Source of the DNA: Subdoligranulum variabile
GTDB taxonomy: Bacteria; Bacillota; Clostridia; Oscillospirales; Ruminococcaceae
DNA: 64,000 nucleotides
Assembly: GCA_004554775.1 (NCBI GenBank)
Contig: SFKI01000009.1
Coordinates: forward strand, 1-64,000
Reading direction: 5' to 3'
The position numbers were made by a program, and so were the translations under genes. Under the pieces are notes generated by a model. That model saw only the letters and a program-made list of their open reading frames with translations, did no database searches and was not told the DNA's origin. Of the stretch, positions 57,199 to 64,000 are shown one piece after another; position 1 is the first letter of the stretch; each line of letters opens with the position of its first letter.

Positions 57199-58032
57199 TT
57201 GCCCGGAACATTATATCTGGTGGCAACACCCATCGGCAACCTGGATGATATGCCGCCGCGCGTGGCGGCAACCTTTGGTGCAGCCGATTTCATCGCGGCC
57301 GAGGATACCCGCGTGACTCTGCGGCTGCTGAACCATCTTGGCTTAAAAAAGCCGATGGTAAGTTATTATGAGCACGCGCTCCACCATGGTGAGGCCATCT
57401 TGCAGCGCATTGAGGCGGGCGAAAACTGCGCCCTGTGCAGCGATGCCGGTATGCCCTGCATCAGCGACCCCGGTGAGCAGATCGTCAAGGAAGCCCACGC
57501 CCGGGGCATTAAAGTGGTGCCAGTCCCGGCAGCATCGGCCTGTGTGACGGCGCTTGCCGCCAGCGGCCAGCCCACGGCGCGGTTTGTGTTTGAGGGGTTT
57601 CTGCCTGTGCCCAAGCGCGAGCGCCGCGAAAGGTTGGACTTTTTGCAGAACGAGACCCGCACGATGATCTTTTACGAAGCACCGCACAAGCTGCGCGGTA
57701 CGCTGGATGATCTGACGGCGGCGTTTGGTGCAGACCGTTCGGTGAGCCTGTGCCGTGAGCTGACCAAGCTGCACGAGGAGATCAAGAAAACGACCCTCGG
57801 CGAAGCCGTTGCCTTTTACCGGGAAAACGACCCGCGCGGCGAGTATGTGCTGGTGCTGGCAGGTGCTGACCCGGCCCAATTGGCCGAGGAAGCGGCCCCC
57901 ACGCTGGAAGAAGCCGTGGCAGCCGCCCGCGCCTTGCAGACGGGCGGCATGCCGCCGTCCGCTGCGGCCAAGCAGGCTGCGGCGGGCACGCCGTTCAGCA
58001 AAGGGCAGATCTACAAAGAGCTGATCAAGTGA
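57199..58032 (+). CDS. rsmI: 16S rRNA (cytidine1402-2'-O)-methyltransferase
   Basis: A 277-residue tetrapyrrole-methylase-fold enzyme (RsmI/YraL) that methylates the 2'-O of C1402 in 16S rRNA. The conserved start PGTLYLVATPIGNLDDMPPR, then AEDTRVT near residue 35, CSDAGMPCISDPG near 80 and a late STY-like helical region are intact. The start is TTG at 57199 with AAAAGGGGGC about 8 bases upstream. It opens an operon with the phosphodiesterase and birA. Confidence 0.95.
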   Translation: MPGTLYLVATPIGNLDDMPPRVAATFGAADFIAAEDTRVTLRLLNHLGLKKPMVSYYEHALHHGEAILQRIEAGENCALCSDAGMPCISDPGEQIVKEAHARGIKVVPVPAASACVTALAASGQPTARFVFEGFLPVPKRERRERLDFLQNETRTMIFYEAPHKLRGTLDDLTAAFGADRSVSLCRELTKLHEEIKKTTLGEAVAFYRENDPRGEYVLVLAGADPAQLAEEAAPTLEEAVAAARALQTGGMPPSAAAKQAAAGTPFSKGQIYKELIK

Positions 58033-58041
58033 GGAACCTTC

Positions 58042-58536
58042 ATGTCCGAGACCACAAAGATTTTAGTTATTTCCGATGTCCACGGCCGCATGCGTGATCT
58101 GCGCTGGGTATTGCAGAACGAGACCGCCGATGCCATGTTTTACCTGGGAGACGGCCTGTACGACCTGAACGGCGCGCTGGAACTGAACAAGACCCCGGTG
58201 CCGTACCCGATCTACCGCGTGGCAGGCAACTGCGATGTCGGCTACCAGGAGCCCACCGAGGGCATGGCTCCGTTTGCAGGTGTGCTGTTTTTTTACACCC
58301 ACGGCCACCATTACGGCGTTAAGATGGGCAGTGAACGGCTGGCTGAATGCGCCGGGGAGCGCGGCGCAGACGTGGCGCTGTTCGGTCACACGCATCGACG
58401 GGAGCTGGTGCGCGGCGTCGGCACGGCGGCCACGGTGTTTAACCCGGGTAGCCTGCGAGATGGCGGCAGTTACGGCGTCATCACGGTAACGGATGGGCAG
58501 TGCGAATTTTCATGGAAGCGGGTGCCGCAGTTTTGA
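58042..58536 (+). CDS. YfcE/MJ0936-type metallophosphoesterase
   Basis: A 164-residue calcineurin-like phosphodiesterase. The metal-binding motifs are ILVISDVHGRMRDL near residue 8, FYLGDGLYD near 33, the GNC/D motif VAGNCDVG near 61, YTHGHHYGVK near 90 and FGHTHRRELV near 114. Family members hydrolyse phosphodiesters such as bis-pNPP; the physiological substrate is unknown. It starts 9 bases after rsmI and its stop overlaps the birA start. Confidence 0.9.
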   Translation: MSETTKILVISDVHGRMRDLRWVLQNETADAMFYLGDGLYDLNGALELNKTPVPYPIYRVAGNCDVGYQEPTEGMAPFAGVLFFYTHGHHYGVKMGSERLAECAGERGADVALFGHTHRRELVRGVGTAATVFNPGSLRDGGSYGVITVTDGQCEFSWKRVPQF

Positions 58537-59267
58537 ACGAGAGCGTAATTTATCTGCCGCAGGTCGGCAGCACCAACGCCTGGGCGAAAGAAAACATCGC
58601 CCAGTTCGGCCCGGTGGGGGCTGTTTACACCACCGACCAGACCGCAGGCCGCGGGCGTCTGGGCCGCGGCTGGGTCGACGCGCCCGGCAAGGGGCTGTAT
58701 TACACCGCCGTTATCAAAACGGATTTGGTGCAGCCGTCCACGCTGCCGCTGTTTGCGTCCTTGGCGGTCTGCGACGCCTTAAAGCAGCGTTACGGCATTG
58801 ACTGCCAGATCAAGTGGCCCAACGATCTGCTGCTGAACGGCAAAAAGATCGTAGGCATCCTCTGCGAAGTTGCGTCCGACGGGCACAGCATTGTGGTGGG
58901 CATCGGCATCAACCTGGCCCAGCCGCAGGAGTATTTTGACGCAGCCGGTCTGCCCCACGGCACCAGCCTTGCGTTGCAGGGCGTCAATGTTGATCTGGAT
59001 GTTGACCCGGAATGGCTGGCGCAGTATATGACGGATTTCGGGTTCGACCGCGCCCTTTACACCTACGAGGCAGAGGGTTTTGCGCCGTACCGTGAAAAGT
59101 ACAAGGCCCAGTGCGTCAACCTGGGACGCCGCGTTACCTATGACGGCGGCGCAGGCATTGCGACCGATATCGACGACGAGGGACGCCTAATCGTTCATGA
59201 CGAATCCGGCGACACCCACGTATTCACCGGCGAGGTCAGCGTCCGCGGTATCTACGGGGCGGTGTAA
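58533..59267 (+). CDS. birA: biotin-[acetyl-CoA-carboxylase] ligase, monofunctional BirA
   Basis: A 244-residue biotin protein ligase without an N-terminal HTH, so it is a class I enzyme that biotinylates carrier proteins but does not repress genes. The biotin-binding loops are visible: STNAWAKEN near residue 13, the GRGRLGRGW motif near 40, IKWPNDLLLNGKKIVGIL near 88 and GIGINL near 120. The start TTG at 58533 overlaps the previous stop (TTGA); an ATG at 58512 and GTG at 58500 are alternatives. Biotin ligation fits the Na+ decarboxylase subunits at 47-48.6 kb. Confidence 0.9.
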   Translation: MNESVIYLPQVGSTNAWAKENIAQFGPVGAVYTTDQTAGRGRLGRGWVDAPGKGLYYTAVIKTDLVQPSTLPLFASLAVCDALKQRYGIDCQIKWPNDLLLNGKKIVGILCEVASDGHSIVVGIGINLAQPQEYFDAAGLPHGTSLALQGVNVDLDVDPEWLAQYMTDFGFDRALYTYEAEGFAPYREKYKAQCVNLGRRVTYDGGAGIATDIDDEGRLIVHDESGDTHVFTGEVSVRGIYGAV

Positions 59268-59284
59268 GAATGGGCTGGGCTTTT

Positions 59285-59408
59285 GTTCCTTCTTTGCAAA
59301 GAAGGAACCGAAGAAACTCCAAACAAAAAGCAAGGCATGGGCCGTCGGCCCATGCCTTGCTTTTTAATTGAAAGTTCTTTTGGTTCCTTTTCTTTCAAGA
59401 AAAGGGAC
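59285..59408. repeat. composite hairpin element, copy F (complete)
   Basis: Left hairpin GTTCCTTCTTT-GC-AAAGAAGGAAC (59285-59308), CGAAGAAACTCCAAAC, central hairpin AAAAAGCAAGGCATGGGCC/GGCCCATGCCTTGCTTTTT with GTC loop (59325-59365), then TTGAAAGTTCTTTTG and a right hairpin GTTCCTTTTCTT/AAGAAAAGGGAC (59383-59407). It lies between convergent birA and uxuA. The core can terminate both. Confidence 0.85.
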
Positions 59409-59414
59409 AAAGGC

Positions 59415-60512
59415 TCAGCCCTTCTTCTCCTCGTCCAGACGGTCGAGCAGATCCCAGACACCCAGCATGTACTGGATACCCAGGGCACGGTCATACTTAC
59501 CGTAACCGGGGCGGCAGTTTCCGGGACCTTCCTCCCACAGCTGGCGGCCATGGTCAGGACGGATGCAGCCATCAAAGCCGCAGTCATGGTAAGCGCGCAG
59601 GATCTCAATGATGCCGGTCTCGCCGCAGCAATCGCGGTGAGCAGCCTCGCTGAAATCACCGTTCTCGAAGTGATGGATGTTGCGGATATGGGCAAACGGG
59701 ATACGGTCGCAATGCTTGCGCACAATCTCAGCCACGTTGTTATTGGGATTGGCGTTCATACTGCCGCTGCACAGGGTCAAGCAGTTGTACGGGTCATCCA
59801 CCATGGACAGGAACCGGTCGATGCTCTCGGCATCCACCAGCAGGCGGGGCAGGCCGAAGATATCCCACGGGGGATCATCCTGATGGATAGCCATTTTGAT
59901 GTCGCACTCGCGGCAGGTAGGCATGATGGCTTCCAGGAAATACTTCAGGTTATCCCACAGTTTTTCCTTAGTGACAGGGGCGTAAGCCTTGAACAGCTCG
60001 TCCAGCTTAGCCATACGCTCAGGCTCCCAGCCCGGGAAGGTCATGTGATACTTCTCGGTGAAGCTCATGATGTACTCGGCCATGGCCTTGTAATCGTCCT
60101 TGATCAGATCTTTCTGATAGAACAGGGCGGTAGAGCCGTCGCCGACGGGATGGAACAGGTCGGTACGGGTCCAGTCAAAGACCGGCATAAAGTTGTAGCA
60201 GATGGTCTTGACGCCGAACTTAGCCAGGTTGCGGATGCACTGCTTGTAGTTCTCGATATACTGGTCGCGGGTAGGCAGGCCGATCTTGATATCATCGTGG
60301 ACGTTCACAGACTCCACGATGGTAGCGTCGAAGCCATAAGAATGGATCTGATCGACAACTTCCTTGATCTCGTTTTCTTCCCAGATCTCGCCGGGCATCT
60401 TGCTGTGCAGCGCCCAAACGATCTCCTCAACACCGGGGATCTGTTTGATATCAGCCAGAGTGATGGGGTCGTTGCCCTCACCATACCAGCGCCAACCCAT
60501 TTTCATAGACAT
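59415..60512 (-). CDS. uxuA: D-mannonate dehydratase
   Basis: A 365-residue TIM-barrel dehydratase that converts D-mannonate to 2-keto-3-deoxygluconate in glucuronate degradation. Visible family segments: MGWRWYGEGNDPITLADIKQ at the start, GVKTICYNFMPVFDWTRTD near 115, HQDDPPWDIFGLPR near 205, GSMNANPNN near 250, HIRNIH near 275 and the late GCIRPDHGRQLW near 320 with metal-binding His, Cys and Asp. AAAGGAG precedes the ATG. It lies downstream of uxuB. Confidence 0.96.
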   Translation of the reverse strand: MSMKMGWRWYGEGNDPITLADIKQIPGVEEIVWALHSKMPGEIWEENEIKEVVDQIHSYGFDATIVESVNVHDDIKIGLPTRDQYIENYKQCIRNLAKFGVKTICYNFMPVFDWTRTDLFHPVGDGSTALFYQKDLIKDDYKAMAEYIMSFTEKYHMTFPGWEPERMAKLDELFKAYAPVTKEKLWDNLKYFLEAIMPTCRECDIKMAIHQDDPPWDIFGLPRLLVDAESIDRFLSMVDDPYNCLTLCSGSMNANPNNNVAEIVRKHCDRIPFAHIRNIHHFENGDFSEAAHRDCCGETGIIEILRAYHDCGFDGCIRPDHGRQLWEEGPGNCRPGYGKYDRALGIQYMLGVWDLLDRLDEEKKG

Positions 60513-60547
60513 AGGTAGACTCCTTTATTTTTATAAATTGAATCTTC

Positions 60548-60672
60548 TTTATATAGGCCCCATCTGCGGGTGGGGGAGAGAGTTATGAAGCTATCCGAAG
60601 TTTTTGACTTCGGCAAAGCTCTCTCCCTCCGGCGCTTCGCGCCACCTCCCTCGCAGAAGGAGGTTTTTTAAA
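60548..60672. repeat. hairpin-rich intergenic repeat between uxuB and uxuA
   Basis: The 162-base gap holds stacked inverted repeats: GAGAGAG...CTCTCTC enclosing CCGAAGT/ACTTCGG, GGCGC-TTC-GCGCC, and CCTCC.../GGAGG with a T-run. Its form is that of a REP-like element. It could reduce read-through from uxuB to uxuA or stabilise the mRNA. Only one copy lies in the window. Confidence 0.5.
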
Positions 60673-60674
60673 AA

Positions 60675-62291
60675 TTACGCGTTCACGGCGTCATGCAGGG
60701 TCTTGCGGACAGCGCCGGGGCCTGCCAGCTCAGCCTTGAAGTAGACCTTGATCTTATCGGCCAGCACGGTCTTGGTCAGATCGGTGCCGAAGATGGAAGC
60801 GTTGGACAGGATGTCGTCCAGCTGGTTGGTGAAGGTCTCGGGCTTGCCGACCTCGATACCGGCCAGCTTGGCCTGCAAGTCGTCCTTCAGGGGATCGGAA
60901 GAGACTTCAAAGGCATTGCCGTTGTCGTCCACAGCCAGCAGGTAACGCAGCCAGCCAGCCAGGGCCAAAGGAATGCTGACCAGGGTGTTCAGGTCGCGGC
61001 CCTCAGCAATGTAGCTCTTGATGGTCTCGCCGAAGCGGATGCCGACCTTCTGGGAAGTATCGGTAGCGATACGCTGCGGGGCGTCGGGCATGAAGGGGTT
61101 GGGCAGGCGCTGCTCAACGACCTCGTCGATGAATGCCTTGGGCTCCAGGATGCCGGGGTTGACCACGACGGGCAGACCTTCGACATAACCCAGGCGCTTG
61201 ATCAGGGCGACGATGTCGGCGTCCTTCATCTCATCGCAGATCAGGGTGTAGCCCAGCATGCAGCCGTACACGCTCATGGCGGTGTGCAGCGGGTTCAGGC
61301 AGGTGGTGACCTTCATGCGCTCGGTCTTGTTGACGGTATCACGGTCGGTCAGGTAAACGCCAGCCTTCTCCAAGGCAGGGCGGCCGTTGGGGAACTTGTC
61401 CTCAATGACCAGATACTGCGGGCGCTCAGCGTTGACGAAAGCAGCAATAAAGGTGTTCTTGCTGGTAACGATGGGCTCCATACCCTCAATGCCGTCCTTG
61501 ACGAGCTGCTCCTCCACGATCTTGTGGGGACGCGGGGTGATCTTGTCGATCATGGACCAGGGGAATGCAATCTTGCTCTCATCGGTCAAGTAGTCGATGA
61601 AGTCCTGGCCGACATAGCCCTTCTCCAGCCATGCCTTGGCAATGGTCATTACGCTGGTCTGCAACTTCTCGCCGTTGTGGGAGCAGTTGTCCATACTGAC
61701 GACGGCCAGAGGAGCGGCACCATTCTGGAAACGCTCCAGCAGCAGGGCCGCGACCATGCTCATGGCATGGCGTGCGTGGGCGGGACCCTCGTCGATATCG
61801 GCCTGGACAACGGGCATCAGGCTGCCGTCCGGGCGATACAGGGCGTAGCCCTTCTCGGTGATGGTGAAGCTGATCATCTGCAAACCGGCGTCGGTGAAGA
61901 TCTCCTTGAAGCGGGCCATCATGGCGGCGTCAGAGGAGTCAGCACGCAGACCCTCGGCGATGGAGCCGATGATCTCGCGGCTGGTGGTGCCGTCCGGGTT
62001 CAGGGTGACGTTCATCGTCAGGTTGTCGTACGGGGTGTAGATCTTGTCGATGATGTCGTAGTCGAAAGTATCAGCTGCGATGATGCCGCGGTCGGCCAGG
62101 CCTTCATTCAGCAGGCGCTGCTGCAAGGCGGCGATAAAACCACGGAAGATGTTGCCAGCGCCAAAGTGAACCCAGATGGGGTGCTCTTTGGTGGCAGCGG
62201 TCATGGCAGCGTGGTCAAAAGCGGGCAGCTTAACGCCCAGTTTTTCCCAGTCGGCTTTCTGGTTAACGATGGAAGAGGCATTCATCTGCAT
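60675..62291 (-). CDS. uxuB: mannitol dehydrogenase family protein, D-fructuronate reductase
   Basis: A 538-residue long-chain NAD(P)-dependent polyol dehydrogenase. The nucleotide motif HFGAGNIFRGFIAA is near residue 40, and the C-terminal domain has the catalytic-site segment (KVTTCLNPLHTAMSVYGCML near 328 with the Lys-Asn-His pattern of the family). Next to uxuA it most probably reduces D-fructuronate to D-mannonate. The ATG at 62291 follows AAAAGGAGC. Regulator genes lie divergently, separated by an A/T-rich region with inverted operator-like repeats. Confidence 0.92.
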   Translation of the reverse strand: MQMNASSIVNQKADWEKLGVKLPAFDHAAMTAATKEHPIWVHFGAGNIFRGFIAALQQRLLNEGLADRGIIAADTFDYDIIDKIYTPYDNLTMNVTLNPDGTTSREIIGSIAEGLRADSSDAAMMARFKEIFTDAGLQMISFTITEKGYALYRPDGSLMPVVQADIDEGPAHARHAMSMVAALLLERFQNGAAPLAVVSMDNCSHNGEKLQTSVMTIAKAWLEKGYVGQDFIDYLTDESKIAFPWSMIDKITPRPHKIVEEQLVKDGIEGMEPIVTSKNTFIAAFVNAERPQYLVIEDKFPNGRPALEKAGVYLTDRDTVNKTERMKVTTCLNPLHTAMSVYGCMLGYTLICDEMKDADIVALIKRLGYVEGLPVVVNPGILEPKAFIDEVVEQRLPNPFMPDAPQRIATDTSQKVGIRFGETIKSYIAEGRDLNTLVSIPLALAGWLRYLLAVDDNGNAFEVSSDPLKDDLQAKLAGIEVGKPETFTNQLDDILSNASIFGTDLTKTVLADKIKVYFKAELAGPGAVRKTLHDAVNA

Positions 62292-62383
62292 AATGGTTTG
62301 CTCCTTTTCGTAATGCGTAAAAGATGCTTTTGCAAGGTTTGGCAGCGTACCGTCACCGCGCCTTTTGTGATTTCAGTATAGCA

Positions 62384-62439
62384 CGCAATTTTTCGCAAGA
62401 AAATTACCACAATTGCTTGATAAATTGCAAAAATTGCGG
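62384..62439. promoter_or_regulatory. candidate operator in the uxuB-araC gap
   Basis: The AAAAATTGCG motif with a preceding TTGC occurs on opposite strands at 62384-62398 and 62425-62439, forming an inverted repeat with centres about 41 bases apart in the divergent control region. A minus-strand -10-like TATACT (about 62375) is next to one half-site. Confidence 0.45.
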
Positions 62440-62480
62440 TAACATAGGGATAAGAAAAAAATCGCATAGGGAGGTGTACC

Positions 62481-63347
62481 ATGTCGGCTAGTTTTAACCC
62501 CTATACCAAGCGGCAGAGCATGATCGAGCCGGATTATGAAGTGTACCGCTACCGTTCCACCTACATGAACGAGGTGGAACTGCACCACCACGATTTTTAC
62601 GAGGTCTATCTGCTGCTGCGCGGCCGCATTGAGTATATTGTGGAAAACAAGATCTACCGCATGCGCCCCGGCGACTGGATGCTTTGCAGCCCGCTGGAAC
62701 TGCATCAGGCCCGCATTGATACCGACGCCGATGCCTACGAGCGCATTGTTTTGTGGATCGCCCGGCCGTATCTGGACCGGCTGTCCACCCCGCGCACAAG
62801 TCTGACCCGCTGCTTTGACACCAGCGTGCAGGGGCACACGAACCTTTTGCGCCTGCCTGGTGCTATCGGCGCGCCGCTGCGCAGCACGGTGGACCGCCTG
62901 TGCGACCTGCGCGCGCGCAAGGATTACGGCAGTGACCTGCTGGCCCAGGGCGCACTGGTGGAGCTGATGATCGGCCTGAACCGCGCGGCGGATTCCCACG
63001 GCGACCTGCGCCCGGCCGGTACCAGCGACCAGGTAGTGGACGCCGTCCTACATTATATAAATGAGCATTACAGCGAAAGCCTGACCCTGGACCAGCTGGC
63101 CGAGCAGTTTTTCATCAGCAAATACCATCTGCTGCGCAAGTTCGATGCCCAGGTCGGCACGACGGTGCATCGTTACATTTTGCAAAAGCGTTTGATGAAC
63201 GCCAAGCAGCTTTTGGCTGGCGGCGTCCCGCCGAACGAGGTATGCCAATACTGCGGCTTTGGCGATTACGCGAACTTTTACCGAGCCTTTAAGGCAGAAT
63301 ACAACCAGACACCGCGGCAGTATATCCAAGAGGCAAAAGGAAAATGA
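62481..63347 (+). CDS. AraC-family transcriptional regulator of the uxu genes
   Basis: A 288-residue regulator with an N-terminal cupin sensor domain (EVELHHHDFYEVYLLLRGRI near residue 30) and C-terminal twin HTH (LTLDQLAEQFFISKYHLLRKF near 198 and the AraC signature YCGFGDYANFYRAFKAEY near 253). It is divergent from uxuB, so control of hexuronate use is likely. The ligand is unknown (mannonate, glucuronate or another sugar acid). AGGGAGG precedes the ATG. A terminator follows. Confidence 0.93.
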   Translation: MSASFNPYTKRQSMIEPDYEVYRYRSTYMNEVELHHHDFYEVYLLLRGRIEYIVENKIYRMRPGDWMLCSPLELHQARIDTDADAYERIVLWIARPYLDRLSTPRTSLTRCFDTSVQGHTNLLRLPGAIGAPLRSTVDRLCDLRARKDYGSDLLAQGALVELMIGLNRAADSHGDLRPAGTSDQVVDAVLHYINEHYSESLTLDQLAEQFFISKYHLLRKFDAQVGTTVHRYILQKRLMNAKQLLAGGVPPNEVCQYCGFGDYANFYRAFKAEYNQTPRQYIQEAKGK

Positions 63348-63350
63348 AAG

Positions 63351-63377
63351 AGGAGGGGAATAAACCCCTCCTTTTTA
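63351..63377 (+). terminator. terminator after the AraC gene
   Basis: AGGAGGGG-AATAAA-CCCCTCCT followed by TTTTAGG. Confidence 0.85.
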
Positions 63378-63379
63378 GG

Positions 63380-63408
63380 TTGTACTTTTCCCCAAAAGCG
63401 TGTACAAT
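63380..63408 (+). promoter_or_regulatory. promoter of the YgjP-like gene
   Basis: TTGTAC (63380-63385), 17-base spacer, TACAAT (63403-63408). Confidence 0.7.
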
Positions 63409-63444
63409 ATAGAAAATCTTTTCATCTGCAAAGGGGGCATCCAT

Positions 63445-64000
63445 TTGGCTTCACCGCGAGAGCAAACGCGGGTGGCGGCGGGCGTTACCTATACGCTTAC
63501 GCGCCGCCGCGTGCGCAATATCAATTTGCGCGTGCGGGCCGATGGCAGCGTGGCGGCCAGTGCCGCGCCGCGCGTGCCGGTCATGATGGTGGATGCCTTT
63601 GTCGCCAGCCGGGCCGATTGGGTGCGCAGCGCCCAGGCCCGTGCTGCCGCCCGACGCGAGCGAGAAGCCGCCCGGCAGTCGGAACTGCCCACCAAAGCCG
63701 AAGCCCTGGCCCATATCCAAAGCCTGTGCCGGGCATACTATCCCCAGTTTGCGGCCACCTGCCCGGGCGGGCGCATGCCTAAGATCACCGTGCGGGATAT
63801 GACCACCCGCTGGGGCAGCTGCAGCTTAAAAACCGGCACGCTGGCCTTTGCGCGGCGGCTTTGTGTGGCACCGCTGCCCGCGCAGGAATATGTTGTAGTA
63901 CACGAGTTCTGCCACTTTGCGCACCCCAACCACGGCCCCGGCTTTTGGGCGGCGGTGGCGGCAGTCCTGCCGGACTACAAAGCGCGCGAACGCCTGTTAA
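63445..64000 (+). CDS. YgjP-like (DUF45) zinc metallopeptidase, cut by the window end
   Basis: The first 185 residues of a predicted zinc peptidase of the YgjP/SprT-related family. After a basic beta-rich N-terminus (YTLTRRRVRNINLRVRADGS) come a helical region, the family motif RWGSCSLKTGTLAF near residue 131, and the HExxH metal site VVHEFCHFAHPNHGPGFW near 153. The start is TTG at 63445 with AAAGGGGGC upstream; the first in-frame ATG is far inside. The stop codon lies beyond base 64000. Substrate unknown. Confidence 0.85.
   Translation, partial: MASPREQTRVAAGVTYTLTRRRVRNINLRVRADGSVAASAAPRVPVMMVDAFVASRADWVRSAQARAAARREREAARQSELPTKAEALAHIQSLCRAYYPQFAATCPGGRMPKITVRDMTTRWGSCSLKTGTLAFARRLCVAPLPAQEYVVVHEFCHFAHPNHGPGFWAAVAAVLPDYKARERLL

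Overview
The window is chromosomal DNA from an anaerobic, moderately GC-rich Firmicute. The gene order around the origin and the codon style suggest the Oscillospiraceae/Ruminococcaceae group (Gemmiger, Subdoligranulum or Faecalibacterium-like). That placement is an inference from content, not a database match. The window contains the replication origin. Genes left of dnaA run mainly on the minus strand and genes right of it mainly on the plus strand, as expected for two replichores diverging from about 20.4 kb.

Layout. At 0-6 kb lie a broken tRNA-Arg fragment, an alpha/beta hydrolase, a patatin-like lipase, aroD and a single-polypeptide MmeI-like (type IIL) restriction-modification enzyme. 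At 6.4-6.7 kb are tRNA-Glu and tRNA-Met. From 18.4 kb leftward to 6.8 kb runs the classic origin cluster rpmH-rnpA-yidD-yidC-jag-mnmE-mnmG-rsmG-noc-parA-parB-serS. From 18.8 kb rightward runs dnaA-oriC-dnaN-S4 protein-recF-remB-gyrB-gyrA. Three parS-like palindromes lie on the left side, and a DnaA-box/DnaA-trio unwinding site lies between dnaA and dnaN.

From 28 to 43 kb: a three-gene ABC export operon, trmO, a strongly codon-biased pyruvate:ferredoxin oxidoreductase, uppP, a HAD phosphatase, an aminotransferase, an L,D-transpeptidase lipoprotein, an acyl-carrier-protein-like protein lacking the carrier serine, and ftsH. Upstream of ftsH is a roughly 400 bp stretch packed with DnaA-box-like nonamers. 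From 43 to 64 kb: a receiver-less winged-helix protein, a GHL10-type glycoside hydrolase, tRNA-Ile2 with inverted tRNA 3'-end remnants, a second hydrolase, Na+-pumping decarboxylase beta and gamma subunits, an Amt-PII fusion transporter, a Cys-rich HxlR regulator, an M18 peptidase/GluQRS pair, a copper ATPase with a built-in CopZ-like domain, acyP, rsmI, a phosphodiesterase, birA, and a hexuronate operon (uxuA, uxuB) with a divergent AraC regulator. A YgjP-like metallopeptidase is cut by the right edge.

The least explained structure is a dispersed composite element: two short T/A-rich hairpins in inverted orientation around a larger central hairpin whose sequence differs in each copy but stays perfectly paired. 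Copies sit at gene 3' ends, several starting directly after a stop codon. Other notable signals are a strong in-frame internal ribosome binding site that would release a free copper chaperone from copA, and a terminator-like hairpin in the dnaA leader.
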